DNA of 26,687 nt from a virus: positions 1 through 26,687 of the IMG/VR virus record IMGVR_UViG_3300042554_000640; one strand, written 5' to 3'. Positions 1 through 6,839 of the stretch are shown piece after piece. The number at the start of each line of letters is the position of its first letter. Position 1 is the stretch's first letter. The position numbers and the translations under genes are program-made. The notes below the pieces were generated by a model. That model ran no database searches and was not told where the DNA came from. It saw nothing but the letters and a program-made list of their open reading frames with translations.

Positions 1-196
1 ATCCTCCGCCAGATTTTTTGTACTCGGCAGCAAGAAGTTGAGCCTTACGTGCAGACCACTCACCTGGGTCTCCACCTTTAGAACCTGCTTTAATCTTATT
101 AAACTTTGCTTTACGCATACCAGGCTTTGTGTAGTTGCCAGCCTCATTGACTTTTGACTTGGAGGCTTTTTTAACAGGCTTCTTTTTATCTGCCAT
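1..196 (-). CDS. DUF5872-like small protein, C-terminus cut by window edge
   Basis: The frame opens with ATG at 196-194 and stays open for 65 codons to the left edge, so only the N-terminal part is seen. The protein is lysine-rich at the start (MADKKKPVKKASKSK). It then carries the stretch KAGSKGGDPGEWSARKAQ followed by a tyrosine and a run of glycines. From family knowledge this G-x-P-G-x-W-S-A-R-K-A-Q ... Y-K-x-x-G-G-G pattern is typical of DUF5872, small basic proteins common in phages and of unknown function. The start shares one base with the stop of the preceding gene (TAATG), so translation is probably coupled. A second protein with a similar layout is encoded at 22451-22702. Confidence 0.8.
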   Translation of the reverse strand, partial: MADKKKPVKKASKSKVNEAGNYTKPGMRKAKFNKIKAGSKGGDPGEWSARKAQLLAAEYKKSGGG

Positions 197-327
197 TATT
201 TGACCTTCTTTGGTTTAGATTTTTTAGAGGTTGTAGTTGCAGGAACACAGTTGGGTACTTTTTTACCGTTCTTGTTCTTAAACCCTTTTTGGACGTAACC
301 GTCCCAACAAGGTCCCTTAGTTGCCAT
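196..327 (-). CDS. 43-residue two-cysteine phage protein (GPCWDGY...VPNCVP type)
   Basis: A complete 43-residue reading frame from ATG (327-325) to TAA (198-196). It starts two bases after the previous stop and overlaps the next start by one base. The core is GPCWDGYVQKGFKNKNGKK followed by VPNCVP. The two cysteines, at residues 7 and 27, frame a glycine/lysine-rich stretch. The tail is basic, rich in serine, lysine and proline. From memory of phage genomes, short proteins with a P-C-W-x-G-Y ... K-N-G-x-x-V-P-N-C-V-P pattern recur near structural genes with no assigned role. The cysteines could bind a metal or form a disulfide, but nothing else supports a function. Its position inside a chain of overlapping genes supports it as real despite its size. 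Confidence 0.75.
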   Translation of the reverse strand: MATKGPCWDGYVQKGFKNKNGKKVPNCVPATTTSKKSKPKKVK

Positions 328-329
328 AA

Positions 330-488
330 TTACTCTGCTGGTGTCTCTTCGGTTGTTTCCATACGCTCAATCTCTTCAATGGCTTGCTGGATACGCTCCT
401 GCATACGCTCATCAAGATTGCGAGTAGTGGCATTTTCAATTTCTTCTTTTAGAACAGCAATTGCTGCTGCCTTTTGTTCTGCGTTCAT
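330..488 (-). CDS. Small acidic helical protein, unknown function
   Basis: A 52-residue frame, rich in glutamate, glutamine and alanine, predicted by eye to be one long helix or coiled coil (AEQKAAAIAVLKEEIENATT, then an E/R/Q-rich heptad-like stretch with ERM and RIQQAIEEIERM). Two ATG codons are adjacent. The first (491-489) overlaps the previous stop as ATGA. The second (488-486) overlaps it as TGATG and is better spaced, six bases after the AAGG element, so it is chosen here; the alternative adds one methionine. The stop TAA is two bases before the next gene's ATG. No family is recognised. Confidence 0.65.
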   Translation of the reverse strand: MNAEQKAAAIAVLKEEIENATTRNLDERMQERIQQAIEEIERMETTEETPAE

Positions 489-748
489 CATCGACCTTGC
501 TTTCTATGCGAGTTTTGCTTATGGTAAGACTGTACTGCTTTAACGCCTTGCTTGACGTTTTTAACCCCAGCCTTTTGAGTAAGGTTAATTTTGTCATACT
601 TCCCCAACTTTACGTTGGTGTGTTCAACTACTACATCGCCCTTTGTATTCTTTGAAACTTTGTGGGTTACATGAGCCTTTTTTCCAGGTACTCCAATTGC
701 AAGAGTAACTGGCTTTTCTGATTTAACGTCCTTCTTTTTTTCAGGCAT
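488..748 (-). CDS. Small basic protein, unknown function
   Basis: An 86-residue, strongly basic protein: lysine-rich N-terminus (MPEKKKDVKSEK), a central region of alternating hydrophobic residues that looks like short beta strands (VTLAIGVPGKKAHVTHKV, DVVVEHTNVKLG), and a basic C-terminus ending HRKQGR. The ATG at 748-746 shares one base with the TAA of the upstream virion-protein gene and is preceded by AAAGG. Its end overlaps the following small gene. No domain is recognised. Charge and size fit a small virion-associated or nucleic-acid-binding protein, but that is a guess. Confidence 0.7.
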   Translation of the reverse strand: MPEKKKDVKSEKPVTLAIGVPGKKAHVTHKVSKNTKGDVVVEHTNVKLGKYDKINLTQKAGVKNVKQGVKAVQSYHKQNSHRKQGR

Positions 749-1236
749 TAAGAAGCCTTTGCCTGGTAAATAAAGTTGATGTGGAACAAGTCATCTGTAG
801 CAAGAACAAAAGGACTATTAAAATCAAATACCTCGTCTTGACTAGAGTTATTTATAAACCAAAGACTGCAAACGTTACTGTTTACCTCTAGATGCCCCTT
901 AAGGCTGTAGAACCTACTTTGACTTGTGTCGTGAAGAGTTCCACCCCACGCATTTGCATGAAGTGCTGACTGTTTTGGAAGAGTGACTGAGTAAGCACCA
1001 GTGCCAAAGTTAGTAACATTGGTCATTGGAACTGTAATTTGCACAACGACCATTTGACCATAATCAAAGTATGTTCCTGTAGCAAGGTTGGAAGACTGCA
1101 CTAAACCAGTTCCAGACCACACGGGTGTGTAGGCAATTGGTGCTGGGGTAGCGAGTTTTGTGTCTAAATAATCAAGGGCAGCGTTAAGTGGCGTATGCCA
1201 GTTTAAATCCCCGAAGTTGGGTTTATTTAGTGGCAT
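748..1236 (-). CDS. Putative virion/tail protein with beta-rich fibre-type domain
   Basis: A 162-residue protein. Residues 1-30 (MPLNKPNFGDLNW..., ALDYLDTKLA) look like a short helical attachment segment. The rest is a beta-rich domain with the string YTPVWSGTGLVQSSNLATG, then GQMVVVQITVPMTNVTNFGTG and YSVTLPKQSA, a pattern I associate with C-terminal domains of phage minor tail or fibre proteins, especially in actinobacterial and aquatic phages. The start is preceded by GGAAGG (spacing about four bases). It ends in a one-base overlap with the next small gene. Location after the fibre block supports a structural role, but whether it is fibre tip, tail or capsid decoration cannot be told. Confidence 0.7.
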   Translation of the reverse strand: MPLNKPNFGDLNWHTPLNAALDYLDTKLATPAPIAYTPVWSGTGLVQSSNLATGTYFDYGQMVVVQITVPMTNVTNFGTGAYSVTLPKQSALHANAWGGTLHDTSQSRFYSLKGHLEVNSNVCSLWFINNSSQDEVFDFNSPFVLATDDLFHINFIYQAKAS

Positions 1237-1238
1237 AG

Positions 1239-1850
1239 TTACCTTCCATACTGTTCGGTTCCAAAGTTTCCTTTACCGTATCCGTCGTAAACGATAGGCG
1301 GTAACTCTTTGGTACTCTTTTGGGCATATTGCATAAACTGTGGGTCATTGACCAACTCGTCAGCATTCACTTCGGTGCAATCAACAGTTACAACAGCAAA
1401 GTTATAACTAAAGGCTCCACGTGGGTTGACTCTGGTTGGAACAAAAACATTTCCTCGGTAAAGGATACGGTCTTTAATGTGATTGTCAGGGTTTACCAGC
1501 ATATTTGGAAGAAGTCTTTCTACATCCCCAACATTTAAGACCAGTCTTAGGCTATCTACGACGTAGAAGCCTCGTTCATTCATCTCGTTACTGCCTCGAA
1601 CTAACTGGGCGGTAATGCAAGGCATGTTAAATGGAAGCATCCAACGACGACCTTCACCAGGGGTGTTGCTAGAGACATCGTAAATATCATCTACAACGGT
1701 AGCGATGTTGGAGTCTCGGTAGTCATTAGACCAACGGAACCAGTCGACCTCTACGCCTACAGGAAGTTCTAAATCTTCCTTTATGCTTTCGTAGATTCGC
1801 TTTTGTTCATAGGCGATATTAAATCGACCCTCTAAACGTTTGCCTCGCAT
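1239..1850 (-). CDS. Putative virion structural protein, unknown family
   Basis: A 203-residue protein from ATG at 1850-1848, preceded by AAGGAG five bases upstream; a TTG one codon earlier is too close to that site. The ATG shares one base with the stop of the glycosyltransferase gene (TGATG). The sequence is mixed alpha/beta with no signal peptide or membrane segment: an N-terminal helical part (EQKRIYESIKEDLELPVGVE), then strands including RWMLPFNMPCITAQLVRGS, GFYVVDSLRLVLNVGDVERL, and a proline/glycine/tyrosine-rich C-terminus. The RDSNIATVVDDIYDVSSNTPGEGRRW-like central region fits a head-tail or tail-fibre-base protein, but I do not recognise the family. The assignment to the virion rests on its neighbours. 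Confidence 0.6.
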   Translation of the reverse strand: MRGKRLEGRFNIAYEQKRIYESIKEDLELPVGVEVDWFRWSNDYRDSNIATVVDDIYDVSSNTPGEGRRWMLPFNMPCITAQLVRGSNEMNERGFYVVDSLRLVLNVGDVERLLPNMLVNPDNHIKDRILYRGNVFVPTRVNPRGAFSYNFAVVTVDCTEVNADELVNDPQFMQYAQKSTKELPPIVYDGYGKGNFGTEQYGR

Positions 1851-2914
1851 CAAGGCTCCTTGTAAAATTCTAGATTCTTCTTTAGACGTTCGTCTGTAGG
1901 ATTAAGGGTAATGGCTTTTTCCCCATACGTCAGGGCTTCTTCTTTATAACCTAGGTTGTAGGCAGCAAGTGCAGCAAGGTCATACGGTAATTCTCCCCAG
2001 GCTTTAGGGTCGTTTAAATACTCCAATGGTTTGACTTGGATATTTAAGGCTATCTTTATGACTGCGTAGCACTTTTCCCACATTTGATTTTCATAGTAGT
2101 ACTGGGCTAGTTCAACCCATGGCTCTCTTTTTTCTGGGCATTCCTGAGAAGCCTTAATAAACCATTGTTCTCTTTCTTCGCCTTGATAGCACTTGCCCAA
2201 ATAAATCATAGAAGCAGCACGTTCTGGTTTCCACTGTGCTGTGGGTAAAGAAAGATGACGTTGCAATTCTTCTTTAGCCTTATCCAGCATGTTGTGAAAG
2301 AAGTATTCTCGACCTAAGTAATGGGAGTTGCGGTCATCGTTAGGGGCCTCTGCTACAGCCATCTCTAATAGTTCAAAGTATTGCCCACGAGATTTAGAGT
2401 TATCTGGATAGTGGTGAATCTCTAAACCAATCCAGCCTTGTACCTCTGGCACTCCGTAGCCACGCATCACCTCATGAACAGGGTGGGTCCACATGTAGCC
2501 CTTACGTCCATGAATTTTATCTCCGCCGTAAGTTAAGCCTTCACTGCCATCAGGATTCCAAGACCATGTGTATTTGTATCTAGGTCGCGTAATATCACGA
2601 GGCATATCTTCAAGGTGTTGTCTCCAACCCTCAACCAATACTTCATCCATATCTAAGGCTATGCAATAGTCAACGTCTTTAGGAAGACCCGCCATAGATG
2701 CGTTACGAGCAGTGTCAAATCTCCAGGGAACTATGTTTACGTCTATAACGTGTATGCCAAGTTCTTTAGCAACTTCTTTAGTTTTATCAGTTGAGCCTGT
2801 ATCTGCAATCAAAAGAAAGTCTGCTTCTTTTGCAGACTCGTACCATCGGCGGACAAACTGTTCTTCATTTAAGGCTATGCAATAAACGGCAATCTTTAGT
2901 TTTTCTGCAGCCAT
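1850..2914 (-). CDS. Family 2 glycosyltransferase with C-terminal TPR-like repeats
   Basis: A 354-residue protein. Residues 6-100 form a GT-A fold catalytic domain: the opening strand and loop YCIALNEEQF, the nucleotide-sugar motif ADTGSTDKT (37-45), and the metal-binding acidic motif ALDMDE (86-91), a D-x-D variant. Residues 100-185 continue the domain with several W/H/P residues (WTHPVHEVMRGYG). From about 190 to the end there are helix pairs resembling tetratricopeptide repeats (NSHYLGREYFFHNMLDKAKE, AAYNLGYKEEALTYGEKA). This layout is known for cytoplasmic GT2 enzymes with a TPR tail. It probably transfers a sugar from a nucleotide-sugar donor; the acceptor is unknown. ATG at 2914-2912 follows AGGA. 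It overlaps the methyltransferase gene by 19 bases and sits just past three collagen-like fibre genes, suggesting modification of virion fibres (inference). Confidence 0.88.
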   Translation of the reverse strand: MAAEKLKIAVYCIALNEEQFVRRWYESAKEADFLLIADTGSTDKTKEVAKELGIHVIDVNIVPWRFDTARNASMAGLPKDVDYCIALDMDEVLVEGWRQHLEDMPRDITRPRYKYTWSWNPDGSEGLTYGGDKIHGRKGYMWTHPVHEVMRGYGVPEVQGWIGLEIHHYPDNSKSRGQYFELLEMAVAEAPNDDRNSHYLGREYFFHNMLDKAKEELQRHLSLPTAQWKPERAASMIYLGKCYQGEEREQWFIKASQECPEKREPWVELAQYYYENQMWEKCYAVIKIALNIQVKPLEYLNDPKAWGELPYDLAALAAYNLGYKEEALTYGEKAITLNPTDERLKKNLEFYKEP

Positions 2915-3465
2915 ACTTGATGTCCTATCTCTAATACGGTGAATTCATTTTTGGCACAAACAAGGAGTGCATCAATAGCGGGTTTAGGGTCAAACTCAGG
3001 ACCCTTACCAAGAGACCACGTATAGTCATCAAAGGCAAGTATTCCTTTAGGGTTTAACCGAGTAATCGCATTGGCAGCATCTTTGAAGACCGACAGTGCT
3101 TTGTGGTCTCCGTCAATGTAAATGAAGTCAAAAGAACCTGTATCTTCTTTAAAGAAGTCATCGCTGGTCATCTTTCTTTTGACCAGTCTTTTTTCTTGTT
3201 GGTAAATCAATGTTTTAGAATCATAGGTTTGCTCAACGCTTTGCCAGTTTAAATCATGGTGAGCAGGTTCATCAGAACCTTCCCACGTGTCAACATCTGT
3301 AAGCGTAGAGTTGGGGTGTCTTAAGATGTTTTCAAAAAGCCAACAAGTAGCATCACCTGTATACGCACCAATTTGCAGACACTTTAAACTCTTGTCCGCA
3401 TACAAAAATAAATGTTGATTAAAGTAGTACTGAGCACCCATTGCAAACCAATTTGGATATTCCAT
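2896..3465 (-). CDS. Class I SAM-dependent methyltransferase (Methyltransf_24 / sugar O-methyltransferase type)
   Basis: A 189-residue protein from ATG at 3465-3463, overlapping the previous stop by one base (TAATG); an in-frame TTG 24 bases upstream has no ribosome site. The SAM-binding motif I is LQIGAYTGDATCWL (30-43), followed by an acidic loop DVDTWEG (57-63). The signature DFIYIDGDHKALSV (113-126) and the later strand GILAFDDYTW (141-150) are typical of the Methyltransf_24 / TylF-CmcI-like group, many of which methylate sugar hydroxyls in antibiotic and surface glycans. The protein ends with a short strand, VLEIGHQVWLQKN. No strong ribosome site is visible, so translation probably depends on coupling to the upstream gene. 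It overlaps the downstream glycosyltransferase, so the two are likely made together and may act on the same glycan. Confidence 0.85.
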   Translation of the reverse strand: MEYPNWFAMGAQYYFNQHLFLYADKSLKCLQIGAYTGDATCWLFENILRHPNSTLTDVDTWEGSDEPAHHDLNWQSVEQTYDSKTLIYQQEKRLVKRKMTSDDFFKEDTGSFDFIYIDGDHKALSVFKDAANAITRLNPKGILAFDDYTWSLGKGPEFDPKPAIDALLVCAKNEFTVLEIGHQVWLQKN

Positions 3466-4199
3466 TATTCGTACTTTTTTCGTTCCCAAAGGTTTTTCTT
3501 GTAAAAGCCAGAAAACATTCTTTTTGAGTCATAATTTTGTTGAGTTACTTTTTGCTTGTTCTCTTCAGTTCCTAATTCAGAAACCCAATCTGCTCGCTTA
3601 ATAGGAGTCAGTTGCGCTATAGGGGTTCCTGCTGGAATAAGACCGCTAAACCCACGCTTCATAAAGAAGGGTATGTTTCCCGCATTAACGCTTTTATCGC
3701 TATCCATCAAACCAGTCAGCGTCGTAAATGGTAGGTCAAATCTATTAAAGGGGTGAGTTAGTAGGACACTCCAACCTTTAGGAACTTCAATTCCCCATTG
3801 CCCTATCCAAGCAAAATGAGTAGTTATATGTCCTTCTGGTCTCGGTATTTTTTCTCCAAGAGCAGGGGTTCTCCTAGAAAGAGGTGCGGGAAAAATTAGC
3901 CAATCTATATTCACATCATCCGCTTCTTCATTGTATTCCACTACTAAGTCAGTGTGTAACTCCAACATGTAACCAGAGGTCATGGCATCTAGAAAAGGAA
4001 CGCATAACTTTAATCCGTGATTTGGTGCACCATTCTCAAGTTTAGGTTGGTTATCATTGCCTATCCAACGTTCGCTTTTTGCGTACCATTCAGGAATATA
4101 TTGCGACGCAGGTTTTGGCACAGGTAAACTTGGGGGAAGTGAGGCTAGGGTCGGAGGCCATTCTGAACAGTTAGTAAAGGTTATTTTATTCGGTTTCAT
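3465..4199 (-). CDS. DUF6065-like protein of unknown function
   Basis: A 244-residue protein with ATG at 4199-4197 after AGGAG. The N-terminus is proline-rich (WPPTLASLPPSLPVPKPASQ) and followed by IPEWYAKSERW. The C-terminal half is beta-rich with GWSVLLTHPFNRFDLPFTTL (residues about 143-162), a D-x-D (MDSDKS), NIPFFMKRGFSGLIPAGTP and IAQLTPIKRADW. This T-H-P-x-N-R ... P-F ... G-T-P-I-A-Q-x-x-P-x-K-R pattern is what I recall for DUF6065 proteins in phages and bacteria; the match is from memory and unverified. The beta-roll look and the conserved H, D and R residues would fit a cupin-like or small-molecule-binding enzyme, but no catalytic role is established. It leads the methyltransferase and glycosyltransferase genes in one overlapping unit. 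Confidence 0.7.
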   Translation of the reverse strand: MKPNKITFTNCSEWPPTLASLPPSLPVPKPASQYIPEWYAKSERWIGNDNQPKLENGAPNHGLKLCVPFLDAMTSGYMLELHTDLVVEYNEEADDVNIDWLIFPAPLSRRTPALGEKIPRPEGHITTHFAWIGQWGIEVPKGWSVLLTHPFNRFDLPFTTLTGLMDSDKSVNAGNIPFFMKRGFSGLIPAGTPIAQLTPIKRADWVSELGTEENKQKVTQQNYDSKRMFSGFYKKNLWERKKYE

Positions 4200-4217
4200 A
4201 GTGCTCCTAATTTAGTG

Positions 4218-4979
4218 TTATCCGATTATATTGATAGTTCCTTGCATTGATGAGTGGAATTGACAGATATAGTACAGCGTGTTGGGAGCACCAGCATCAA
4301 CGGTAAATGTAATACCGCCAACATCATCGCCATTATTAGTAACGCCTGTGTTGTACTGGTCTCCAGTTCCTGTAGTTGCAGCAGTTTTAATCCAGAAAGG
4401 ATGCCCTGAAGCATTTACAGTAAAGAAGTATGTTTGACCTCGAACAAGAGTTAGCGTTGGATTACTTGCTCCATTGATGGTGTATGCAGAGGCTCCGCTA
4501 TTGGTTACATTGTAGTTTTCAATAACAGACAATCCAGTTGCTCCAGTTGGGCCTGTGGCTCCACCTGCTCCAGTAGGTCCAGTAGGTCCCGTCACTGTTG
4601 AGGCTGGTCCAGTAGGTCCTGTGGCTCCACCTGCTCCAGTAGGTCCTGTCACTGTTGAGGCTGGTCCTGTTGCACCAGTTGGTCCAGTAACTGTAGAGGC
4701 TGCACCAGTTGGTCCAGTTGGTCCTGCGTTTCCGTTGGCTCCAGTAGGTCCAGTAGAGCCAATTGAACCTATAGGTCCAGTTGCACCCGTTGGTCCTTCT
4801 GCTCCTGTTGGTCCAGTTGGTCCACCAGATGGACCAGTAGGTCCTTCAGGTCCAGTCGGTCCTGTTGGTCCACCAGAAGGTCCTGTTGGTCCAGTAGGTC
4901 CCGCAATACCTGCAGGTCCTTGTACGCCTTCAGTTGCACTGACCCACGCAGAGCCATTCCAATACTTTAATGTAGCCAT
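4218..4979 (-). CDS. Collagen-like fibre protein with C-terminal cupredoxin-like domain
   Basis: A 253-residue protein in three parts. Residues 1-20 are a short cap with KYWNGSAWV. Residues 21-149 are Gly-x-y collagen repeats dominated by Gly-Pro-Thr, interrupted three times by A-S-T-V-T-G. Residues 155-253 are a beta-sandwich-like domain with [20 protein letters not shown] and a final [19 protein letters not shown]. His193, Cys239, His242 and Met245 match the ligand set of type 1 copper (plastocyanin-like) sites, with C-x2-H-x2-M spacing. Similar domains ending in C-x-x-H-x-x-M-x-G occur in aquatic phage structural proteins. It is probably a trimeric virion fibre. The start overlaps the upstream fibre stop (TAATG). 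Copper binding is predicted from residues only. Confidence 0.88.
   Translation of the reverse strand: MATLKYWNGSAWVSATEGVQGPAGIAGPTGPTGPSGGPTGPTGPEGPTGPSGGPTGPTGAEGPTGATGPIGSIGSTGPTGANGNAGPTGPTGAASTVTGPTGATGPASTVTGPTGAGGATGPTGPASTVTGPTGPTGAGGATGPTGATGLSVIENYNVTNSGASAYTINGASNPTLTLVRGQTYFFTVNASGHPFWIKTAATTGTGDQYNTGVTNNGDDVGGITFTVDAGAPNTLYYICQFHSSMQGTINIIG
4533..4919 (-). repeat. Collagen Gly-Pro-Thr repeat tract in the 253-residue fibre
   Basis: About 43 collagen-type triplets encoded by near-identical nine-base units (GGT/GGA-CC-AC codons). Thr is the dominant Y residue. Three A-S-T-V-T-G interruptions break the triplet phase. The low-complexity DNA is prone to slippage and recombination with the other GPT tracts in this window. 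Confidence 0.9.
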
Positions 4980-6301
4980 TAGGTCAACCTACTCCAATAC
5001 GCATGAGTAATTCCGCTAAAAGAACTTCGTGTTGCAGGAAGGTCAGAGGTTGAACCTGCAAAACCAACTACTCTTGGAGACAAAGCCATAATCGCTGTTG
5101 AAGCAGCACCAAAAGCAACAGAAGCAAGTTGGGGAGTAGTAGATGCAACTACGACAACTGCTACTGCGTACCTTTGCCCAGCCACTAGGTTATAAGAGGT
5201 TGGGAAGCCACCAGTTGAATCAAGTGCTCCTGTGTAGACAGTGTTTGCTACAGTAAATCGAGAAGAGTCGTTATTTGTTCTAGCAACTAATGTGGCTGTT
5301 GTTCCATCAAAGGTATAAAGCCCAAATCTAACTAAAGTTACTCCAGAAGCAGGGCTTGAACCAGAGGAAAAAGAGATGTTAGAAACTGTTAACGCCTCTG
5401 TTGCTGTAAAAAACGAGAAATAAGTAATGTTTGTAGTAACTGCAGTCGTAGCATTTACGTGAGTTCTACTTGGAATGTCTAAAGAGGTTGTTGAATTATG
5501 CTCGTAACCTCTAAAGAAGGCTTGTGAAACAGTGCTTAAAGAAGGCTCATCTGTATCAATCCAAAGAACATCTGTTGTTGATGGCGTACCGTTTTGTTGT
5601 ACCAAAGCAATTGGTCCCGTTGGTCCAGTAGGTCCTGCTCCACCTGTAGAACCAGTGGGTCCTGTTGGTCCACCTGATGGTCCAGTTGGTCCAGTTGGTC
5701 CAGTTGCACCTGCTCCAGTTGGTCCAGTTGCACCTTCTCCACCTGTAGCACCCGTAGGTCCTGTTGGCCCTACTGGTCCACCAGAAGGTCCAGTTGCACC
5801 CGTTGGTCCAGTGACAGTTGATGCTGCACCAGGGATACCAGTAGGCCCTGTTGGACCAGAGGTAATGGAGTCAACCCAAACACTGCCATTCCAAAAAGAA
5901 ACAGAGTTATCTGTCTTAATCCATATATTTCCAATTTGAGGCAAGTCAGGAGCCGTTGAAGAATAGTTCACATACTGACGACCGTCAGTCTCGTATGCAG
6001 CAGTAACAGAGTAAGACAACCCAGTAGTGTTACCAATTACCTGAATGCTATCTCCAACATTTATAGCAAATCTAAAGGTTTCAAAAGATTGTCCTGCACC
6101 AATTTCTAAGTCTTTGACAATGGTGGCAGAGAGTGCATCGGTGTAAACCGCTCCTGTAGGAACTACATAAACACTACTGAGAACAGATTGGTTATTTTTA
6201 TTTGCAACAATTACAGAGGCTACATACCCTCTGTCTGCTGTAACAAGAGTAGTTATAGTATTTGCAGCAGGGTTTGCTAACCCAAGTCGTGTTATTGGCA
6301 T
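4979..6301 (-). CDS. Collagen-like tail-fibre protein with duplicated N-terminal domain
   Basis: A 440-residue protein. Residues 1-112 form a beta-rich N-terminal domain ([15 protein letters not shown] ... [20 protein letters not shown]) that is clearly homologous to the N-terminus of the 174-residue protein encoded immediately upstream, so it is probably the attachment domain. Residues 116-148 are a linker/cap with [20 protein letters not shown]. Residues 149-230 are Gly-Pro-Thr collagen repeats. Residues 231-440 are a beta-rich C-terminal domain ([10 protein letters not shown], then [40 protein letters not shown]) likely to be the distal receptor-binding or trimerising part. The stop overlaps the next start (TAATG). 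No strong ribosome site is visible before ATG 6301; the gap to the upstream gene is one base, so coupling is likely. Confidence 0.85.
   Translation of the reverse strand: MPITRLGLANPAANTITTLVTADRGYVASVIVANKNNQSVLSSVYVVPTGAVYTDALSATIVKDLEIGAGQSFETFRFAINVGDSIQVIGNTTGLSYSVTAAYETDGRQYVNYSSTAPDLPQIGNIWIKTDNSVSFWNGSVWVDSITSGPTGPTGIPGAASTVTGPTGATGPSGGPVGPTGPTGATGGEGATGPTGAGATGPTGPTGPSGGPTGPTGSTGGAGPTGPTGPIALVQQNGTPSTTDVLWIDTDEPSLSTVSQAFFRGYEHNSTTSLDIPSRTHVNATTAVTTNITYFSFFTATEALTVSNISFSSGSSPASGVTLVRFGLYTFDGTTATLVARTNNDSSRFTVANTVYTGALDSTGGFPTSYNLVAGQRYAVAVVVVASTTPQLASVAFGAASTAIMALSPRVVGFAGSTSDLPATRSSFSGITHAYWSRLT
5612..5857 (-). repeat. Collagen Gly-Pro-Thr repeat tract in the 440-residue fibre
   Basis: Roughly 27 Gly-x-y triplets, mainly Gly-Pro-Thr and Gly-Ala-Thr, with one A-S-T-V-T-G interruption near the start and Gly-Gly breaks (PSGGP). 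The tract sits between a W-N-G cap and the C-terminal beta domain. Confidence 0.9.
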
Positions 6302-6302
6302 T

Positions 6303-6827
6303 TTATGACACCGCCGTTATTGTTTTCCAACCCGCAGCAGTTCTTACTTCTAGGGAGTCGGTTTCTGTATTAAATCTAATATACCCTGTTTCTACGTTGG
6401 AATCTCTTCCAGCAGTAGTGCCTTTATCAACATATAGAGTGTTGTTGACTCCTCTAATGGTTTTATTTCTAAAAACAAGCGGGAAATCTCCAGGACCTAC
6501 ATCATCTGCTTGCAACAACCCGTAGGCAGAAAAAGATGTTCCAGCAATTGATGACTTTACGTAGATAGCGTCTTGGGCATTTAATGCAAACCTAAATGTT
6601 TCAAAAGATTGACCAACACCAATAGTTAGGTTAGCAGCAATATAGGCGTATTCACTGACCTGACTTGCTCCTTGTGGCTGGACCCAAATATCTACTTTAC
6701 ATAGAGGGGTGGCTTGGGAAGATGTATTAGCAACTACTACAGATACTAGATGGGAACTAGCAACTGAGACAAGTTGTTGTCCTGTAGTGGCAGCAGGAGT
6801 TAAAACTCCAAGTCGAATAATCGGCAT
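6303..6827 (-). CDS. Fibre-associated protein sharing N-terminal domain with the 440-residue fibre
   Basis: A 174-residue protein with a strong ribosome site: AGGAGG seven bases before ATG, the AGGAGG lying directly after the TAA of the giant protein gene. Residues 1-105 match the N-terminal domain of the next gene's product: both start MPI-x-RLG, share PAA-T and VSVVVAN/ASVIVAN stretches, and contain the identical block [10 protein letters not shown]. The DNA of this block is also nearly identical, indicating a fairly recent duplication. Residues 106-174 carry a different C-terminus ([31 protein letters not shown]) of the kind found at the end of phage fibre or head-spike subunits. It may be a fibre base, adaptor or truncated fibre. 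Confidence 0.75.
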   Translation of the reverse strand: MPIIRLGVLTPAATTGQQLVSVASSHLVSVVVANTSSQATPLCKVDIWVQPQGASQVSEYAYIAANLTIGVGQSFETFRFALNAQDAIYVKSSIAGTSFSAYGLLQADDVGPGDFPLVFRNKTIRGVNNTLYVDKGTTAGRDSNVETGYIRFNTETDSLEVRTAAGWKTITAVS

Positions 6828-6839
6828 GGGTTTTCCTCC

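Noticed and set aside
3465-4199. dUTPase/dCTP-deaminase identity for the 244-residue protein
   Set aside because: The G-T-P-I-A-Q-L segment is reminiscent of that fold, but the other conserved dUTPase motifs are missing and the overall pattern fits DUF6065 better.
4555-5010. Plus-strand frame encoding a G-P-V/A-P-V repeat protein
   Set aside because: It is the reverse complement of the GPT collagen tract: GGA-CCA-ACT read backwards in a shifted frame gives V-G-P. The same explains plus-strand frames at 5532-5939, 15869-16195 and 16438-16620.
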